In this document: positions 8,717 through 18,329 of the stretch, one piece after another
Position numbering within the stretch: the stretch's first letter is position 1
Layout: each line of letters opens with the position of its first letter
NCBI GenBank assembly: GCA_902625475.1
Contig: CACOBR010000013.1
Coordinates: forward strand, 1-40,577
Direction: 5' to 3'
Origin: an uncultured Alphaproteobacteria bacterium
GTDB lineage: Bacteria; Pseudomonadota; Alphaproteobacteria; Rhodobacterales; Rhodobacteraceae
Length of the DNA stretch: 40,577 nucleotides
Made by a program: the position numbers and the translations under genes
Notes under the pieces: generated by a model
The model's input: the letters and a program-made list of their open reading frames with translations, nothing else
The model's database searches: none
Told to the model about the DNA's origin: nothing

Positions 8717-9820
8717 TCACTTAAATAATGGTTCCGGGTCAAGACTTTCAGTTCCTTTTCTTAATTCAAAATGTAGATAGTTTTGTTTTTCTTCATCTAT
8801 AGATGATTTTTCTACATTTCCAATAACTTGACCAGGTTTAACTCGATCACCTTTAGCTACTTTTATATCTTTTACTCTTCCATAGATACTAATGATAGAG
8901 TCTTTGTGCTTTATTAGAATTATTTTACCTAATCCGCCAACAGGCTCAGAAATTAGAGCTACTACACCCGCTGCTGCTGACTTTATTGGAGTACCTTGAG
9001 CTGCAGTAAAATCAATTCCTTCGTTCTTATTATTAACAGATGTAGGATTGTATTTTCTAAGTATTTTACCATCAACAGGTCTTGTAAATTTAAGAACTGT
9101 ATCTTGATTTTTATATTTATTATCATCTTTAATTTCATTATCGTTTTTATTTTGTATTACTAAGAGAGTTTCTTCTTTTGGTTTATTTTCTAAAATGACT
9201 TTTTCTTTTGGCTTAGTTGATGAAACTTCAGGCTTAGTATTTTTCTTACTTAAAATTACAGGAATTATGAGTTCTCTTCCAATTATTACATTTAAATCAG
9301 CATCTAAACCATTCCATTTTGCTAAAGAAGTTACAGAAACACTATACAATCTTGCGATAGAATACGCAGTATCACCAGCTTCTACTCTATGTTTTATAGG
9401 ATTATCTGGTGTTCCAAAATTAGTAATTTCATTAGGAATATTTTCTATTGAACTTCTTGTTTCCTCGATAGTCCAATCAGAACTATAACTATTTAAATCT
9501 CCATTTAATTTTATGGGAAGTGCTAAAACTTCGTCTTTCCTTGGTAGATAAGTTGAAGGTACCCCATTATAAGACGCGAGCCTATTAGTATCAATGTTAA
9601 GCCTATCTGATATCTCCTTTACAGTTTCATTACCACTTGCTACCAATATTTGGTAATCTTTATAAGTAATAATTCCTCTGTTATCTGGAAGAGGTCTTTC
9701 TAAAATAGATCCATAACTTAAATTATTACCAAATTGATATTCTGATTTAGAATTAATATTTGATTTGCATGAAAATATAGTAGTAGACACCAAAATTAAA
9801 ATTATTCCTATTTTACCCAT
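8717..9820 (-). CDS. nlpD: LysM/LytM-domain lipoprotein, NlpD-like amidase activator
   Basis: A 367-residue envelope lipoprotein. The signal peptide ends in a lipobox with the acylated cysteine at residue 18 (TIFSC). Two LysM-like peptidoglycan-binding repeats lie at about 53-102 and 143-188, then a linker rich in lysine and glutamate, then an M23/LytM domain at about 262-366. The zinc-binding residues of active M23 peptidases are missing: N266 stands where the first histidine should be, YGR replaces YGH near 313-315, and YLHFE keeps only one histidine of the HxH pair. As I recall, E. coli NlpD shows the same losses, which supports a role in activating a cell-division amidase rather than cutting peptidoglycan itself. 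It overlaps pcm by 8 bases, as in many proteobacteria. Confidence 0.88.
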   Translation of the reverse strand: MGKIGIILILVSTTIFSCKSNINSKSEYQFGNNLSYGSILERPLPDNRGIITYKDYQILVASGNETVKEISDRLNIDTNRLASYNGVPSTYLPRKDEVLALPIKLNGDLNSYSSDWTIEETRSSIENIPNEITNFGTPDNPIKHRVEAGDTAYSIARLYSVSVTSLAKWNGLDADLNVIIGRELIIPVILSKKNTKPEVSSTKPKEKVILENKPKEETLLVIQNKNDNEIKDDNKYKNQDTVLKFTRPVDGKILRKYNPTSVNNKNEGIDFTAAQGTPIKSAAAGVVALISEPVGGLGKIILIKHKDSIISIYGRVKDIKVAKGDRVKPGQVIGNVEKSSIDEEKQNYLHFELRKGTESLDPEPLFK

Positions 9821-10472
9821 TCTGATAATTCCTTATGTTTTGTAAACCCTCAACTAAAGGTACAAACCTTACTTTGAAAAATTCTTCATAATGAGTTTGA
9901 TCTTTATCTTTTCTTACTTTTATTAGAGTTTGTTCCTCCATTGAAAATCCTACAGGTAAAACCATTATGCCACCATATTTGAGTTGTTTTATTAATGTTT
10001 GTGGAATATCTTCAGCAGCAGCAGAAATTATTATACGATCAAATGGTGCCTGATGTTTCATACCCAAAGATCCATCGCCAAAAATACATGTAACATTCTT
10101 AAAATAATTTTTTAGTAATAGTTCTTCAGCTTTTTTTTTCAAAAACTCATGTCTCTCTATTGAATAAACTCTTCTTGACAATCTTGAAAGTATTGCGGTT
10201 TGGTAACCTGAACCTGTTCCCACTTCTAAAACTTTACAGTTTTTGTTAATTTCTAGTTTTTCAATCATCTTTGCCACAATAGATGGTTGACTGATAGTTT
10301 GGCCACAGTTGATTGGAAGCGGTATATCTTCTTGAGACCGATCTCGAAAAATACCTTCTAAAAATAATCCTCTGTCAATTGTTTCCATTACACTAAGAAC
10401 ATCTTTATTTTTAATTCCCTTTCTTTTTAAATTTAATATAAATTTTATTTGGTTTTCACTTACAGATGTCAT
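9813..10472 (-). CDS. pcm: Protein-L-isoaspartate O-methyltransferase
   Basis: A 219-residue cytoplasmic enzyme that methylates isoaspartyl residues of aged proteins with S-adenosylmethionine, starting their repair. The PCMT signature NCGQTISQP is at 55-63 and the AdoMet-binding LEVGTGSGYQTA at 82-93; the post-motif FDRIIISAAAEDIP also fits. Length is normal. The stop overlaps the start of nlpD by 8 bases, giving translational coupling in the classic pcm-nlpD order. Upstream, where many proteobacteria have surE, a 159-base spacer without a gene separates it from serS. Confidence 0.95.
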   Translation of the reverse strand: MTSVSENQIKFILNLKRKGIKNKDVLSVMETIDRGLFLEGIFRDRSQEDIPLPINCGQTISQPSIVAKMIEKLEINKNCKVLEVGTGSGYQTAILSRLSRRVYSIERHEFLKKKAEELLLKNYFKNVTCIFGDGSLGMKHQAPFDRIIISAAAEDIPQTLIKQLKYGGIMVLPVGFSMEEQTLIKVRKDKDQTHYEEFFKVRFVPLVEGLQNIRNYQNG

Positions 10473-10631
10473 AGATGATACTTTTACAATCCTTTATTAA
10501 AATTCTAAGTTTAACTTTTTTTCATATGCTTTATTTATTTTTTTGAAGAAAACATTCAAAATTGAATAAGTAATTTTTGTACATTCCGACGATTTTTCTT
10601 TCGAATAATTATGTTTGATATAAACTATGTT

Positions 10632-11921
10632 TTAAATTAAATACCCGTTTTGATTTAAATATTTTGCACCAGATAGATATTTTGATAAGCAATTTGGTAT
10701 TTTTATTTTACCATCATCAGTTTGATAATTTTCTATAATAGCAATAAGACATCTACCAACAGCCAATCCCGAACCATTTAAAGTATGAAGGAATATAGGT
10801 TTACTTCCTGAGCTGTTTTTAAATCTAGCATTCATTCTTCTTGATTGGAAATCTCCACAGTTTGATATTGAAGATATTTCTCTATACTTTTTCTGTCCTG
10901 GCAACCATACTTCCAGATCAAAAGTTTTTTTAGCCGAAAAACCTAAATCACCTGAACATAATTCCACCTTTCTAAATGGTAGCTTTAATTCCTTTAAAAT
11001 GCTTTCAGCACAATTTGTCATTCTCAGATGTTCATCATTACTTTTATCGGGTAAAGAAAATGTTACCATTTCAACCTTTTCAAATTGGTGCTGCCTTAGC
11101 ATTCCTTTTGTATCTTTACCTGCGCTACCAGCCTCAGAGCGAAAGCATTGACTAACTGCACATAATCTCATAGGTAATTCATCAGACGAAATAATTGAGT
11201 TAGCAATTAAATTCGTTAAGGGCACTTCAGCAGTTGGTATCAACCACCAACCATCTGATGTTTTATAGCTTTCAGATGAAAATTTTGGTAGTTGACCAGT
11301 TCCATACATCATTTCTTCTTTAACCAATACTGGTATAGATACTTCTTTTAAATTATGATCGGTTATATGTTTATCAATCATGAATTGAGAAATAGCTCTA
11401 TGTAGAGTTGCAATTCCTCCTTGCAAAATAGAGAACCGACTTCCTGAAATTTTAGCCGCTGATTTAAAATCTAGTCCTATAGCAGCAGGAACCTCGAAAT
11501 GTTGTCTTGGAGTAAAAGTTTTCTCTTCAATTACACCCCATTTATAAATCTCAACATTATCTTGTTCATTTTTTCCCAAAGGTACTTCAAAACTACAAGC
11601 ATTTGGGATATTGTCCAATATTGTCTTTAAATCTAATTCAATTTTTTGGATTTCAGTTTCAAGTTCAGAAATTAATTTTTTTTTATTTTTTATTTCATCT
11701 TTGAATCTTTTTATATCTAAAGATTTTCCACTAGATTTATTTATTCCAAAATTTTTTGATAATATGTTTAAAGAAGATTTTAATGTCTCAATTGTTTCAA
11801 TTTTTTTTCTTCTTTTTGTATCAATTTCTAGAATTTTAAAACTTAGCGGATTGATCATCCTTTTTTTTAATTGTTGATCAAAATCCTCAGGATTATTTCT
11901 AATATTTTTTATATCATGCAT
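10632..11921 (-). CDS. serS: Seryl-tRNA synthetase
   Basis: A 429-residue class II aminoacyl-tRNA synthetase that charges tRNA-Ser and tRNA-Sec. The N-terminal 110 or so residues form the tRNA-binding coiled coil, rich in lysine, glutamate and isoleucine. The catalytic domain carries class II motif 2 (FRSEAGSAGKDT followed by RQHQFEKVEM) and motif 3 (NGSGLAVGRCLIAIIEN). Length is typical. The ATG lies at 11919-11921. It is divergent from the sdhE-like gene across a 180-base AT-rich spacer containing a 7-base inverted repeat. pcm and nlpD follow on the same strand. Confidence 0.97.
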   Translation of the reverse strand: MHDIKNIRNNPEDFDQQLKKRMINPLSFKILEIDTKRRKKIETIETLKSSLNILSKNFGINKSSGKSLDIKRFKDEIKNKKKLISELETEIQKIELDLKTILDNIPNACSFEVPLGKNEQDNVEIYKWGVIEEKTFTPRQHFEVPAAIGLDFKSAAKISGSRFSILQGGIATLHRAISQFMIDKHITDHNLKEVSIPVLVKEEMMYGTGQLPKFSSESYKTSDGWWLIPTAEVPLTNLIANSIISSDELPMRLCAVSQCFRSEAGSAGKDTKGMLRQHQFEKVEMVTFSLPDKSNDEHLRMTNCAESILKELKLPFRKVELCSGDLGFSAKKTFDLEVWLPGQKKYREISSISNCGDFQSRRMNARFKNSSGSKPIFLHTLNGSGLAVGRCLIAIIENYQTDDGKIKIPNCLSKYLSGAKYLNQNGYLI

Positions 11922-11945
11922 TAATTTGTCAATAGTTAACCTAAA

Positions 11946-11965
11946 TGTTATATACTACTATAACA
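11946..11965. repeat. Inverted repeat in the serS/sdhE divergent spacer
   Basis: TGTTATA and TATAACA are perfect 7-base arms around a 6-base loop, 25 bases upstream of the serS start. It could be an operator or a leader hairpin, but an A/T-rich repeat of this size can arise by chance in DNA of this composition. Confidence 0.3.
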
Positions 11966-12101
11966 ATTTATCTCAGATTAAAATAATTTTTATTTTTTAA
12001 AACAATCAAATATAATAAAAATATAGATCTGAAATAAGTTTTAATTTAATGTAATTTTAATTATTTTATTCTTTCAAAAAACTTTTTTATTAAAAAATAC
12101 C

Positions 12102-12347
12102 ATGTTAAATAAAATTGAATATCGCTTAAAATATAGATCTACAAGAGAAATGGATTTGATATTTAGTAAATTTTGGTCTTACTTTAAAACAAATCATTCC
12201 AAAAATGAATTAATTTTATTTAATAAACTCATAGATGAGGATGATGTTGATATTTATAACTGGATTGTTGGTTTTTCTGATATTCCAAAAAATTACATCA
12301 TTTTGATAAAAAAAATCAGAACTGAGCTAGGATTTAAAATTAAATAA
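12102..12347 (+). CDS. sdhE: SdhE/Sdh5-like FAD assembly factor
   Basis: An 81-residue protein matching the succinate dehydrogenase assembly factor family (DUF339), which helps attach FAD covalently to SdhA. Typical features are the early basic helix, TREMDLIF near residues 14-22, and the DVDIYNWIVG stretch that corresponds to DPDLYDWITG-type sequences. The family's conserved RGxxE motif reads RSTRE here, so the glycine is serine. Length is normal. The gene begins at an ATG with little Shine-Dalgarno signal and is followed 61 bases later by the HTH/DUF4115 gene. No succinate dehydrogenase genes are in the window. Confidence 0.82.
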   Translation: MLNKIEYRLKYRSTREMDLIFSKFWSYFKTNHSKNELILFNKLIDEDDVDIYNWIVGFSDIPKNYIILIKKIRTELGFKIK

Positions 12348-12408
12348 GTTATTCCATTTGTTGATCAAATTTAATTTTCGATCATTTTTCTTGTTATTAA
12401 AGTTATAA

Positions 12409-13662
12409 ATGCTATATTTACATAGTCGATTAACATTGTTTTTATCGGATTACAAGTTGGATAAAATTGAAAAAAATTTTTTTGAAAGTTATGATTCCTT
12501 TGAAATAAGTCTGGGAGAATTATTAAGAGGAGAAAGAGCAACTTTAGGAAAGTCCTACTTTGACGTTCAGAAGGATTTAAAAATTAAAGCGACTTATATA
12601 AAAGCAATTGAAAGTTGTGAACTAAAAGATTTTGAAAATAAAAGTTTTGTCGCTGGTTATGTTAGAGCATATGCGAAATATCTTGGCTTAGACCCTGAGT
12701 TTGTTTATCAAAGGTTTTGTAATGAATCTGGTTTTTTATCTTCTGAGTTAAATTCTTTTGTTTCTACAAAAAAAAATAGAAAAGAAACTATAAATTTTAA
12801 CGAGCATAATAAAAAAAATTTGAATTTTGGCAAATTTTCAGGAAAACAATTTCAAGTAAATTTTTCAAGTCTACTTCTTTTTAAAAAACTATTACCAATA
12901 TTTTCATTATCTTTAATTCTCTTTGGTGTTATTTATTGGATAATGCTAATAGTCGTAGATGTTCAAAGGTTAGAATTCATTCCTCTCGACCAAGAACCCT
13001 ATAGTTCCGTTGAATTAGAAAATATTAATAATGAACTTTTTGAGTTAAATAATAATAATTTTGACGTCCAAACTTTAAACTTAGATTATATTGCAAAGAA
13101 ATCTTTAGGAAATTTTTATTCTACCAGAGATGAAACTTTCCCCGTAGTTCAAAACCGGGATTCACCAATTGCCAAAATTGATCCTAATTCATATGGGTTA
13201 TTTCTTAAAACAGAAAAGATGGAGAATCCTGTTGAAATTAAGGAAAATTTATTTTTTACAGAAAACAAGAATGTAGAAAATGCAGAGTTTAATACTTTGG
13301 TTTTGAGACCAAAAAAGCCTGAAGTTATATTAGTTGCTTTTGAGAAGTCGTGGATTAGACTAAAAGATCAAACTGGTGATATTTATCTTGAAAGAAATTT
13401 AAATAAAGACGAAGAATTTATAATACCAAGTGAACTTTTCTCTGGTTCATTGAGAGCAGGTAATGCTACTAAAGTTTTTTTTATAATTAATGGACATCTT
13501 TATGGGCCATTAAGTTCAGATTTGAGCGTTGTGAAGAATTTTTCAATTGATCCCGAACATATACAAAATAAATTGTCTTTTGTTTCAATAAATAAAGATT
13601 TCTTAACTAAAAATTCTAAAAATAAAGCTATAAATTTAAATACTGCAAAAAAAAATGATTGA
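12409..13662 (+). CDS. Membrane-anchored HTH (RodZ-like) protein with DUF4115 domain
   Basis: A 417-residue protein with a cytoplasmic helix-turn-helix of the HTH_25/RodZ type at about 32-105 (LGELLRGERATLG, AGYVRAYAKYLGLDPE), one membrane helix at about 160-185 (LPIFSLSLILFGVIYWIML), a low-complexity linker, and a C-terminal DUF4115-like domain at about 305-370 (VAFEKSWIRLKDQTGDIYLERNL). In E. coli RodZ this layout links MreB to the cell-shape machinery; a similar role here is inferred. The order HTH/DUF4115-ispG is common in alphaproteobacteria. The ATG at 12409 gives about 30 extra N-terminal residues before the conserved SYDSFEISLG, so the true start could be later. Confidence 0.85.
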   Translation: MLYLHSRLTLFLSDYKLDKIEKNFFESYDSFEISLGELLRGERATLGKSYFDVQKDLKIKATYIKAIESCELKDFENKSFVAGYVRAYAKYLGLDPEFVYQRFCNESGFLSSELNSFVSTKKNRKETINFNEHNKKNLNFGKFSGKQFQVNFSSLLLFKKLLPIFSLSLILFGVIYWIMLIVVDVQRLEFIPLDQEPYSSVELENINNELFELNNNNFDVQTLNLDYIAKKSLGNFYSTRDETFPVVQNRDSPIAKIDPNSYGLFLKTEKMENPVEIKENLFFTENKNVENAEFNTLVLRPKKPEVILVAFEKSWIRLKDQTGDIYLERNLNKDEEFIIPSELFSGSLRAGNATKVFFIINGHLYGPLSSDLSVVKNFSIDPEHIQNKLSFVSINKDFLTKNSKNKAINLNTAKKND

Positions 13663-13694
13663 AACAATAAATTTTATTTTCTTATAAGGTAACT

Positions 13695-14789
13695 ATGAAC
13701 TTAAATTCAATCAGACCCTGGCGAATTATAGACAGAAAATCTACTAGAAAAATTATGGTTGGTTCAGTACCGGTAGGGGCAGATTCTCCTATAACAGTTC
13801 AAACTATGACAAATACTTTGACAACTGATATTAAATCAACAATTAATCAAATCATTTCTTGTGCTGATGCAGGTGCAGATATAATAAGAGTTTCTTGTCC
13901 AGATTTAGAAAGTACTAAGTCATTGAAGGCTATTGTTAAGGAAAGCCCAATTCCAATAGTTGCCGATATTCATTTTCATTACAAAAGGGCTATAGAAGCA
14001 GCTGAGTCTGGTGCTGCTTGTTTAAGAATAAACCCAGGCAATATAGGGTCAAATGACAGAATTAAAGAAGTTATAAAAGCTGCTAAAGATTTTGGTTGTT
14101 CAATAAGAATAGGTGTAAATGCTGGAAGTCTAGAAAAAAATCTTCTTGAAAAATATGGTGAGCCTTGTCCAGAGGCAATGATTGAAAGTGGATTAGATCA
14201 TATTAAGTTATTAGAAGATAACGATTTTTTTGAGTTTAAGATTTCTGTAAAAGCTTCAGATGTTTTTTTGGCAGCCGCTGCTTATCAAGGTCTTTCTGAG
14301 TCTACTGATGCCCCTATCCATCTGGGGATAACGGAGGCTGGTAGTTTTTTATCGGGTTCAATTAAATCTTCAATTGGTATGGGTAATCTTCTTTGGATGG
14401 GAATAGGTGATACCATTAGAGTTTCTCTTTCAAGTGATCCTGTCGATGAAGTTAAAGTTGGCTATGAAATTTTAAAAAGTTTAGGTTTGCGTCATAGAGG
14501 AGTAAATATTATTTCTTGTCCGTCTTGTGCAAGGCAAGGATTTGATGTGATAAATACTGTTAGAGAATTAGAGAGTCGTCTATCTCATATTAAAACACCA
14601 ATGTCTCTCTCTATTATAGGTTGTGTGGTTAATGGTCCTGGAGAAGCACTTATGACTGATGTTGGTTTTACTGGTGGTGGAGCAGGTGCAGGAATGGTAT
14701 ATATGGCAGGAAAAGCTTCACACAAAATGTCTAATAAAGAAATGATAAACCATATTGTTGAACTAGTTGAAAAAAAAGTAAACATATAA
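13695..14789 (+). CDS. ispG: 4-hydroxy-3-methylbut-2-en-1-yl diphosphate synthase
   Basis: A 364-residue [4Fe-4S] enzyme of the MEP isoprenoid pathway that converts MEcPP to HMBPP. The N-terminal TIM barrel has RVSCPD and ADIHFHY; the C-terminal cluster domain has cysteines 275, 278 and 310 as ligands (SCPSCARQG and [10 protein letters not shown]), with the conserved glutamate at 317. This is the compact bacterial form without the plant-type insertion. It lies 32 bases after the HTH/DUF4115 gene, probably in the same transcript, with AAGG shortly before the ATG. The electron donor is likely ferredoxin or flavodoxin, for which fpr at 1727-2515 could supply electrons; that link is inferred. Confidence 0.97.
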   Translation: MNLNSIRPWRIIDRKSTRKIMVGSVPVGADSPITVQTMTNTLTTDIKSTINQIISCADAGADIIRVSCPDLESTKSLKAIVKESPIPIVADIHFHYKRAIEAAESGAACLRINPGNIGSNDRIKEVIKAAKDFGCSIRIGVNAGSLEKNLLEKYGEPCPEAMIESGLDHIKLLEDNDFFEFKISVKASDVFLAAAAYQGLSESTDAPIHLGITEAGSFLSGSIKSSIGMGNLLWMGIGDTIRVSLSSDPVDEVKVGYEILKSLGLRHRGVNIISCPSCARQGFDVINTVRELESRLSHIKTPMSLSIIGCVVNGPGEALMTDVGFTGGGAGAGMVYMAGKASHKMSNKEMINHIVELVEKKVNI

Positions 14790-14826
14790 AAATAAACAAA
14801 ATTGTATAAATAAAATTTTCTTGTAG

Positions 14827-14855
14827 TTGAAATTCCATGATTTAAACAATATAGT
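14827..14855 (+). promoter_or_regulatory. Candidate sigma-70 promoter of prfA
   Basis: TTGAAA (14827-14832) and TATAGT (14850-14855) each differ from the consensus at one position and are separated by the ideal 17 bases. Transcription would start near 14862, giving a leader of about 30 bases before the prfA ATG at 14893. This would make prfA-prmC a separate unit from ispG. Confidence 0.5.
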
Positions 14856-14892
14856 CTTTTTAAATTTTATCTTAAGTTATTTTTAAAGCTCT

Positions 14893-15963
14893 ATGTCTCA
14901 AATTATCTCTAATTTGCGCATTCAAAAGATTTTAGCTCATTTTGAGTTTTTGCAAGCAAAACTGAATGAAAATCTTAAAAATGATGATATTATAAAGTTT
15001 TCAAAAGAATATGCAGAATTAAAACCAATATATGAACATATTCAAAAATTTAATAAAACAAAAAAAGAGTTAAGTGATGCAAAAGAATTATTTAATGACC
15101 CTGAATTCAAGGATTTAGCTTTTGATGAAGTATCTAAATTAGAAGAAAGATTACAAAATCAAGAACAATCTCTTCAATTATTATTATTACCAAAGGATAT
15201 AAATGATAATAGATCAGTAATTCTTGAATTAAGGGCTGGAACAGGTGGTGATGAAGCAGCTCTTTTTGTTTCAGATTTATTGAGAATGTATGAACGTTAT
15301 TCAGATTTAGCTAATTGGAAAGTTGAAACTATAAGTAGTACACCTAGTCAATTAGGGGGATTTAAAGAAATTATTCTTAGCATTTCTGGAGAAAATGTAT
15401 TTTCGAAATTAAAATATGAAAGTGGAGTTCATAGAGTTCAAAGAGTACCTGAAACAGAGAGTGGAGGAAGAGTTCATACATCTGCAGCTACGGTTGCTGT
15501 ATTACCAGAGGCTGAGGAAGTGGACGTGGAAATTTCAAATAGTGATATAAGAATTGATACTATGAGATCATCTGGTGCAGGAGGACAGCATGTAAATACT
15601 ACTGATTCTGCTGTTAGAATTACCCATCTACCAACTGGGATAGTTGTGATTTCATCTGAAAAATCACAACATCAAAATAGAGCAAAAGCCATGCAAGTAT
15701 TAAGAACGCGGTTATATGACCTAAACATTTCCTCACAACAAAATGAAATTGCCTCAAAAAGAAAAAGTCAAGTTGGCAGTGGTGATAGATCTGAAAGGAT
15801 CAGAACCTATAATTTCCCCCAAGGTAGAGTAACTGACCATAGAATCAATTACACGATTTACAAACTAGATAATTTCCTTGGTGGTGATATTGATGAACTA
15901 ATCAATAAATTAATATCTGAAGATCAAGCAAAAAAGATTGCTGAAAATATTTATGATGATTAG
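14893..15963 (+). CDS. prfA: Peptide chain release factor 1
   Basis: A 356-residue class I release factor that reads UAA and UAG and triggers peptide release. The GGQ motif that enters the peptidyl transferase centre is at 230-232 ([10 protein letters not shown]); its glutamine is the target of the methylase encoded next. The codon-reading tripeptide of the PxT type is PET at 186-188. PxT rather than SPF marks it as RF1, not RF2. The N-terminal helical domain and GTGGDEA at 116-122 are typical. The last bases overlap the start of prmC, so the two are translationally coupled. Confidence 0.96.
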   Translation: MSQIISNLRIQKILAHFEFLQAKLNENLKNDDIIKFSKEYAELKPIYEHIQKFNKTKKELSDAKELFNDPEFKDLAFDEVSKLEERLQNQEQSLQLLLLPKDINDNRSVILELRAGTGGDEAALFVSDLLRMYERYSDLANWKVETISSTPSQLGGFKEIILSISGENVFSKLKYESGVHRVQRVPETESGGRVHTSAATVAVLPEAEEVDVEISNSDIRIDTMRSSGAGGQHVNTTDSAVRITHLPTGIVVISSEKSQHQNRAKAMQVLRTRLYDLNISSQQNEIASKRKSQVGSGDRSERIRTYNFPQGRVTDHRINYTIYKLDNFLGGDIDELINKLISEDQAKKIAENIYDD

Positions 15964-16783
15964 TTATAAGATTATTGATTACTTAAAAGGTAAAATTAAA
16001 CTCTTGGATAATGCATTTGATCCTAAAGATTTAGAGATTTTAGCAAGACATAGTTTTGATAATATACAGTGGATGGATATAGAAGATATTTGGGACTTAT
16101 ATGACATAAGCGTTTTAAAATATGCGATAAGAAGAAGAATACAAAAAGAACCTATATCTCAAATTATTGGGTTAAAAAAGTTTTGGAATTCAAATTTTTA
16201 CATTAATGAGACTGTTTTAGATCCAAGACCAGAAACTGAACTAATTGTAGAAAAGGTTTTGGAACTACCAGGTACAAATTTAAGTTTAATTGATTTAGGA
16301 ACTGGTTCTGGTTGTTTAGCTATTTCTATTGCTTTAGAAAGACCAAATTTTAATATATTCGCTTCTGATATAAGTTCTGACGCATTAAAAATTGCAGAAA
16401 TCAATTCTAAACATCACAAAACTCATATTACTTTTATAAAATCTGATTGGTTTTCAAAAATAAATAAATCTTTCGATGTTATAATATCAAATCCTCCTTA
16501 CATTTCCGAAAGTGAATATAGCCGCTTACCAATTGCTATTCGTAGATTTGAGCCGAAAATTGCTTTGACTGCAGGTTTCAAAGGCTTAGATTGTTTTAAA
16601 AAAATCATAACAGAATTTCATAATTACTTAAAACCAAATGGGATAATTTTAATGGAAATTGGTTATAGTCATAAAAGGAAAATTGAAGAACTTTTTATTA
16701 GTAGTGGATATAAGAGCATAAAATTTTTTAACGACTTGTCTGGTAAAGCACGAGTAGTATGTGTTAAAAAAGACGCAATATAG
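15953..16783 (+). CDS. prmC: Release factor glutamine N5-methyltransferase
   Basis: S-adenosylmethionine-dependent methylase of the GGQ glutamine in RF1 and RF2. From the chosen start it has 276 residues, with the AdoMet-binding GTGSG at about 116-120 and the catalytic NPPY at 180-183 ([12 protein letters not shown]). An N-terminal helical domain precedes it. The frame also has a TTG at 15938, but the ATG at 15953 (or 15956) gives the shorter, more usual overlap of 8-11 bases with prfA. The operon partner prfA encodes its substrate. Confidence 0.92.
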   Translation: MMISYKIIDYLKGKIKLLDNAFDPKDLEILARHSFDNIQWMDIEDIWDLYDISVLKYAIRRRIQKEPISQIIGLKKFWNSNFYINETVLDPRPETELIVEKVLELPGTNLSLIDLGTGSGCLAISIALERPNFNIFASDISSDALKIAEINSKHHKTHITFIKSDWFSKINKSFDVIISNPPYISESEYSRLPIAIRRFEPKIALTAGFKGLDCFKKIITEFHNYLKPNGIILMEIGYSHKRKIEELFISSGYKSIKFFNDLSGKARVVCVKKDAI

Positions 16784-16936
16784 ATTGATTCTGTAAAGTT
16801 TTTAATATTTTTCTCTATTTTCTTGATAATTTTTATTAATTTACTATTTTCATCCTATCCCTATTACATCATGAATTATTCAAAATCATAATAGGTATAC
16901 TAAATTTTAAAAAAAATTGGTTATAAATCTAACATT

Positions 16937-17488
16937 ATGAGATCATCTAGCAAGTCCAGGAATAGAGGAAGGAATGCTAACCGTAGAGGCAACAACGGTG
17001 GTAGTGTTATTAATCGAGTGTTTGATAGTGCCGGACCTGAAGGTAAAGTAAGGGGTACTCCTCAGCAAATAATAGATAAATATACGTCATTGGCTCATGA
17101 CTCTCAACTTTCAGGTGACAGGGTATCAGCTGAAAATTTTCAACAACATGCAGAGCATTATCAAAGAATTTTGTCTGAAGCTCAAAAAGAAATATCAGAG
17201 AAGCAGGTTGATTTTGTTAGTTCAAATTCAAATAATTTTAATAAATCGGATTTTGTTTCACAAAATAACTTAAATCCAGAATCCATAGAGGATGAAAATA
17301 AAAAAGATATACCTTATGGTAAAGCCATCGAAGATGAAAATGATTTTATTAAAAATAAAAAACTAAGAGATTGTAAACCCTTAGAAAAAACAGAAAAAAA
17401 CCAGAGAAAAAAAATTACTTCATCTGAAGAAGATTCAGTTACATCAAAAAATAAAGACGAAACAGATCAAATCAGTTCAGATTTATAA
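16937..17488 (+). CDS. DUF4167 domain protein
   Basis: A 183-residue protein of unknown function with an N-terminal DUF4167 domain (about residues 1-75). It begins with a very basic arginine/asparagine-rich stretch (RSSSKSRNRGRNANRRGN), then GPEGKVRGTPQQIIDKY and a helical segment ending HAEHYQRIL. The remaining 100 or so residues are acidic, lysine-rich and low-complexity, hence probably disordered. The family is known to me mainly from alphaproteobacteria, commonly next to prfA-prmC as here. The basic N terminus suggests RNA or nucleic-acid binding, but this is inference. It converges on rsmA with only 6 bases between the stops. Confidence 0.85.
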   Translation: MRSSSKSRNRGRNANRRGNNGGSVINRVFDSAGPEGKVRGTPQQIIDKYTSLAHDSQLSGDRVSAENFQQHAEHYQRILSEAQKEISEKQVDFVSSNSNNFNKSDFVSQNNLNPESIEDENKKDIPYGKAIEDENDFIKNKKLRDCKPLEKTEKNQRKKITSSEEDSVTSKNKDETDQISSDL

Positions 17489-17494
17489 TTTTTT

Positions 17495-18313
17495 TTATAT
17501 TAATGATAATTCACAAAAACTTTTTAGTTCAACAGATTGTGGTCTTTTTGTTTTATCAACTCCAACTTTTTTAAGAGCTAACTCTACATCTGGAAAAACT
17601 TTTTTCAAACTAGACCTTAACATCTTTCTTTTCTGGTTAAAAGCAGTATCAATTATTAATTTAAGTCTAGTTTGATTGAAATCAAAACGAGGTTTCTTTA
17701 AAATTTCAAAATAAATTAGAGCACTTTGTACTCTTGGTTTAGGAACAAATGATCCTGCTGATACATTCAATACTATTTTAGGATTAGTATAAAGTTCTGA
17801 GATAATACTTATCCTGGATCTTTTTGATGATCCTTTTTTTGCTACTATTCTTTCTGCTACTTCTTTTTGAAACATTAAGGTAAATGAAATACAAGATGTA
17901 TTGCAAATGTCATTATTAAGCCATTTTATTAATAGTAATGTGGATATATTATATGGCAAATTTGAAATAATCTTAAATGGTCCATGATTTAATGCTTTAA
18001 TATCAAAATTTAAAGCATCATCTAAAATAATATTTAATTTATTCGGAAATGATACTTTAATATCTTCAAGTAATGGTAACAGATCCTTATCTTTCTCTAT
18101 AACAAAAACTTGGTTAACATTTGATTTTAATATTTCTTGGGTAAGCCCTCCTGGACCAGGACCAACCTCTAAAATATTAATTTTTTCTTTGATATTAGAT
18201 TTTTCAACAATTTTTCTTAAAATATTGCCATCAAATAAGAAATTTTGTCCATAGAATTTCTTTGCTGAGATTTTGTGATTTTTAATTTTGTTTAAAATAG
18301 TTTTAGAATTCAT
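17495..18313 (-). CDS. rsmA: 16S rRNA (adenine(1518)-N6/adenine(1519)-N6)-dimethyltransferase
   Basis: A 272-residue KsgA-family enzyme that dimethylates two adjacent adenines near the 3' end of 16S rRNA during small-subunit maturation. GQNFL is at 22-26, the AdoMet loop GPGPGG at 51-56 and the catalytic NLPY at 118-121. The C-terminal part has the usual FVPKPRVQSALI and FNQKRKMLRSSLK. It is the last gene of the minus-strand lptF-lptG-lptD-surA-rsmA block, 16 bases after surA. The pdxA gene that commonly separates surA from rsmA is absent. Confidence 0.96.
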   Translation of the reverse strand: MNSKTILNKIKNHKISAKKFYGQNFLFDGNILRKIVEKSNIKEKINILEVGPGPGGLTQEILKSNVNQVFVIEKDKDLLPLLEDIKVSFPNKLNIILDDALNFDIKALNHGPFKIISNLPYNISTLLLIKWLNNDICNTSCISFTLMFQKEVAERIVAKKGSSKRSRISIISELYTNPKIVLNVSAGSFVPKPRVQSALIYFEILKKPRFDFNQTRLKLIIDTAFNQKRKMLRSSLKKVFPDVELALKKVGVDKTKRPQSVELKSFCELSLI

Positions 18314-18329
18314 GAAAATTTAAAGAAAT

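Noticed and set aside
10473-10631. Hidden surE remnant in the serS-pcm spacer
   Set aside because: No SurE motif or long open frame exists in the 159 bases; the spacer is too short to hold even a partial gene.
14790-14820. Possible terminator between ispG and prfA
   Set aside because: The only pairing is A/T with no G:C core; it is not distinguishable from random AT-rich sequence.
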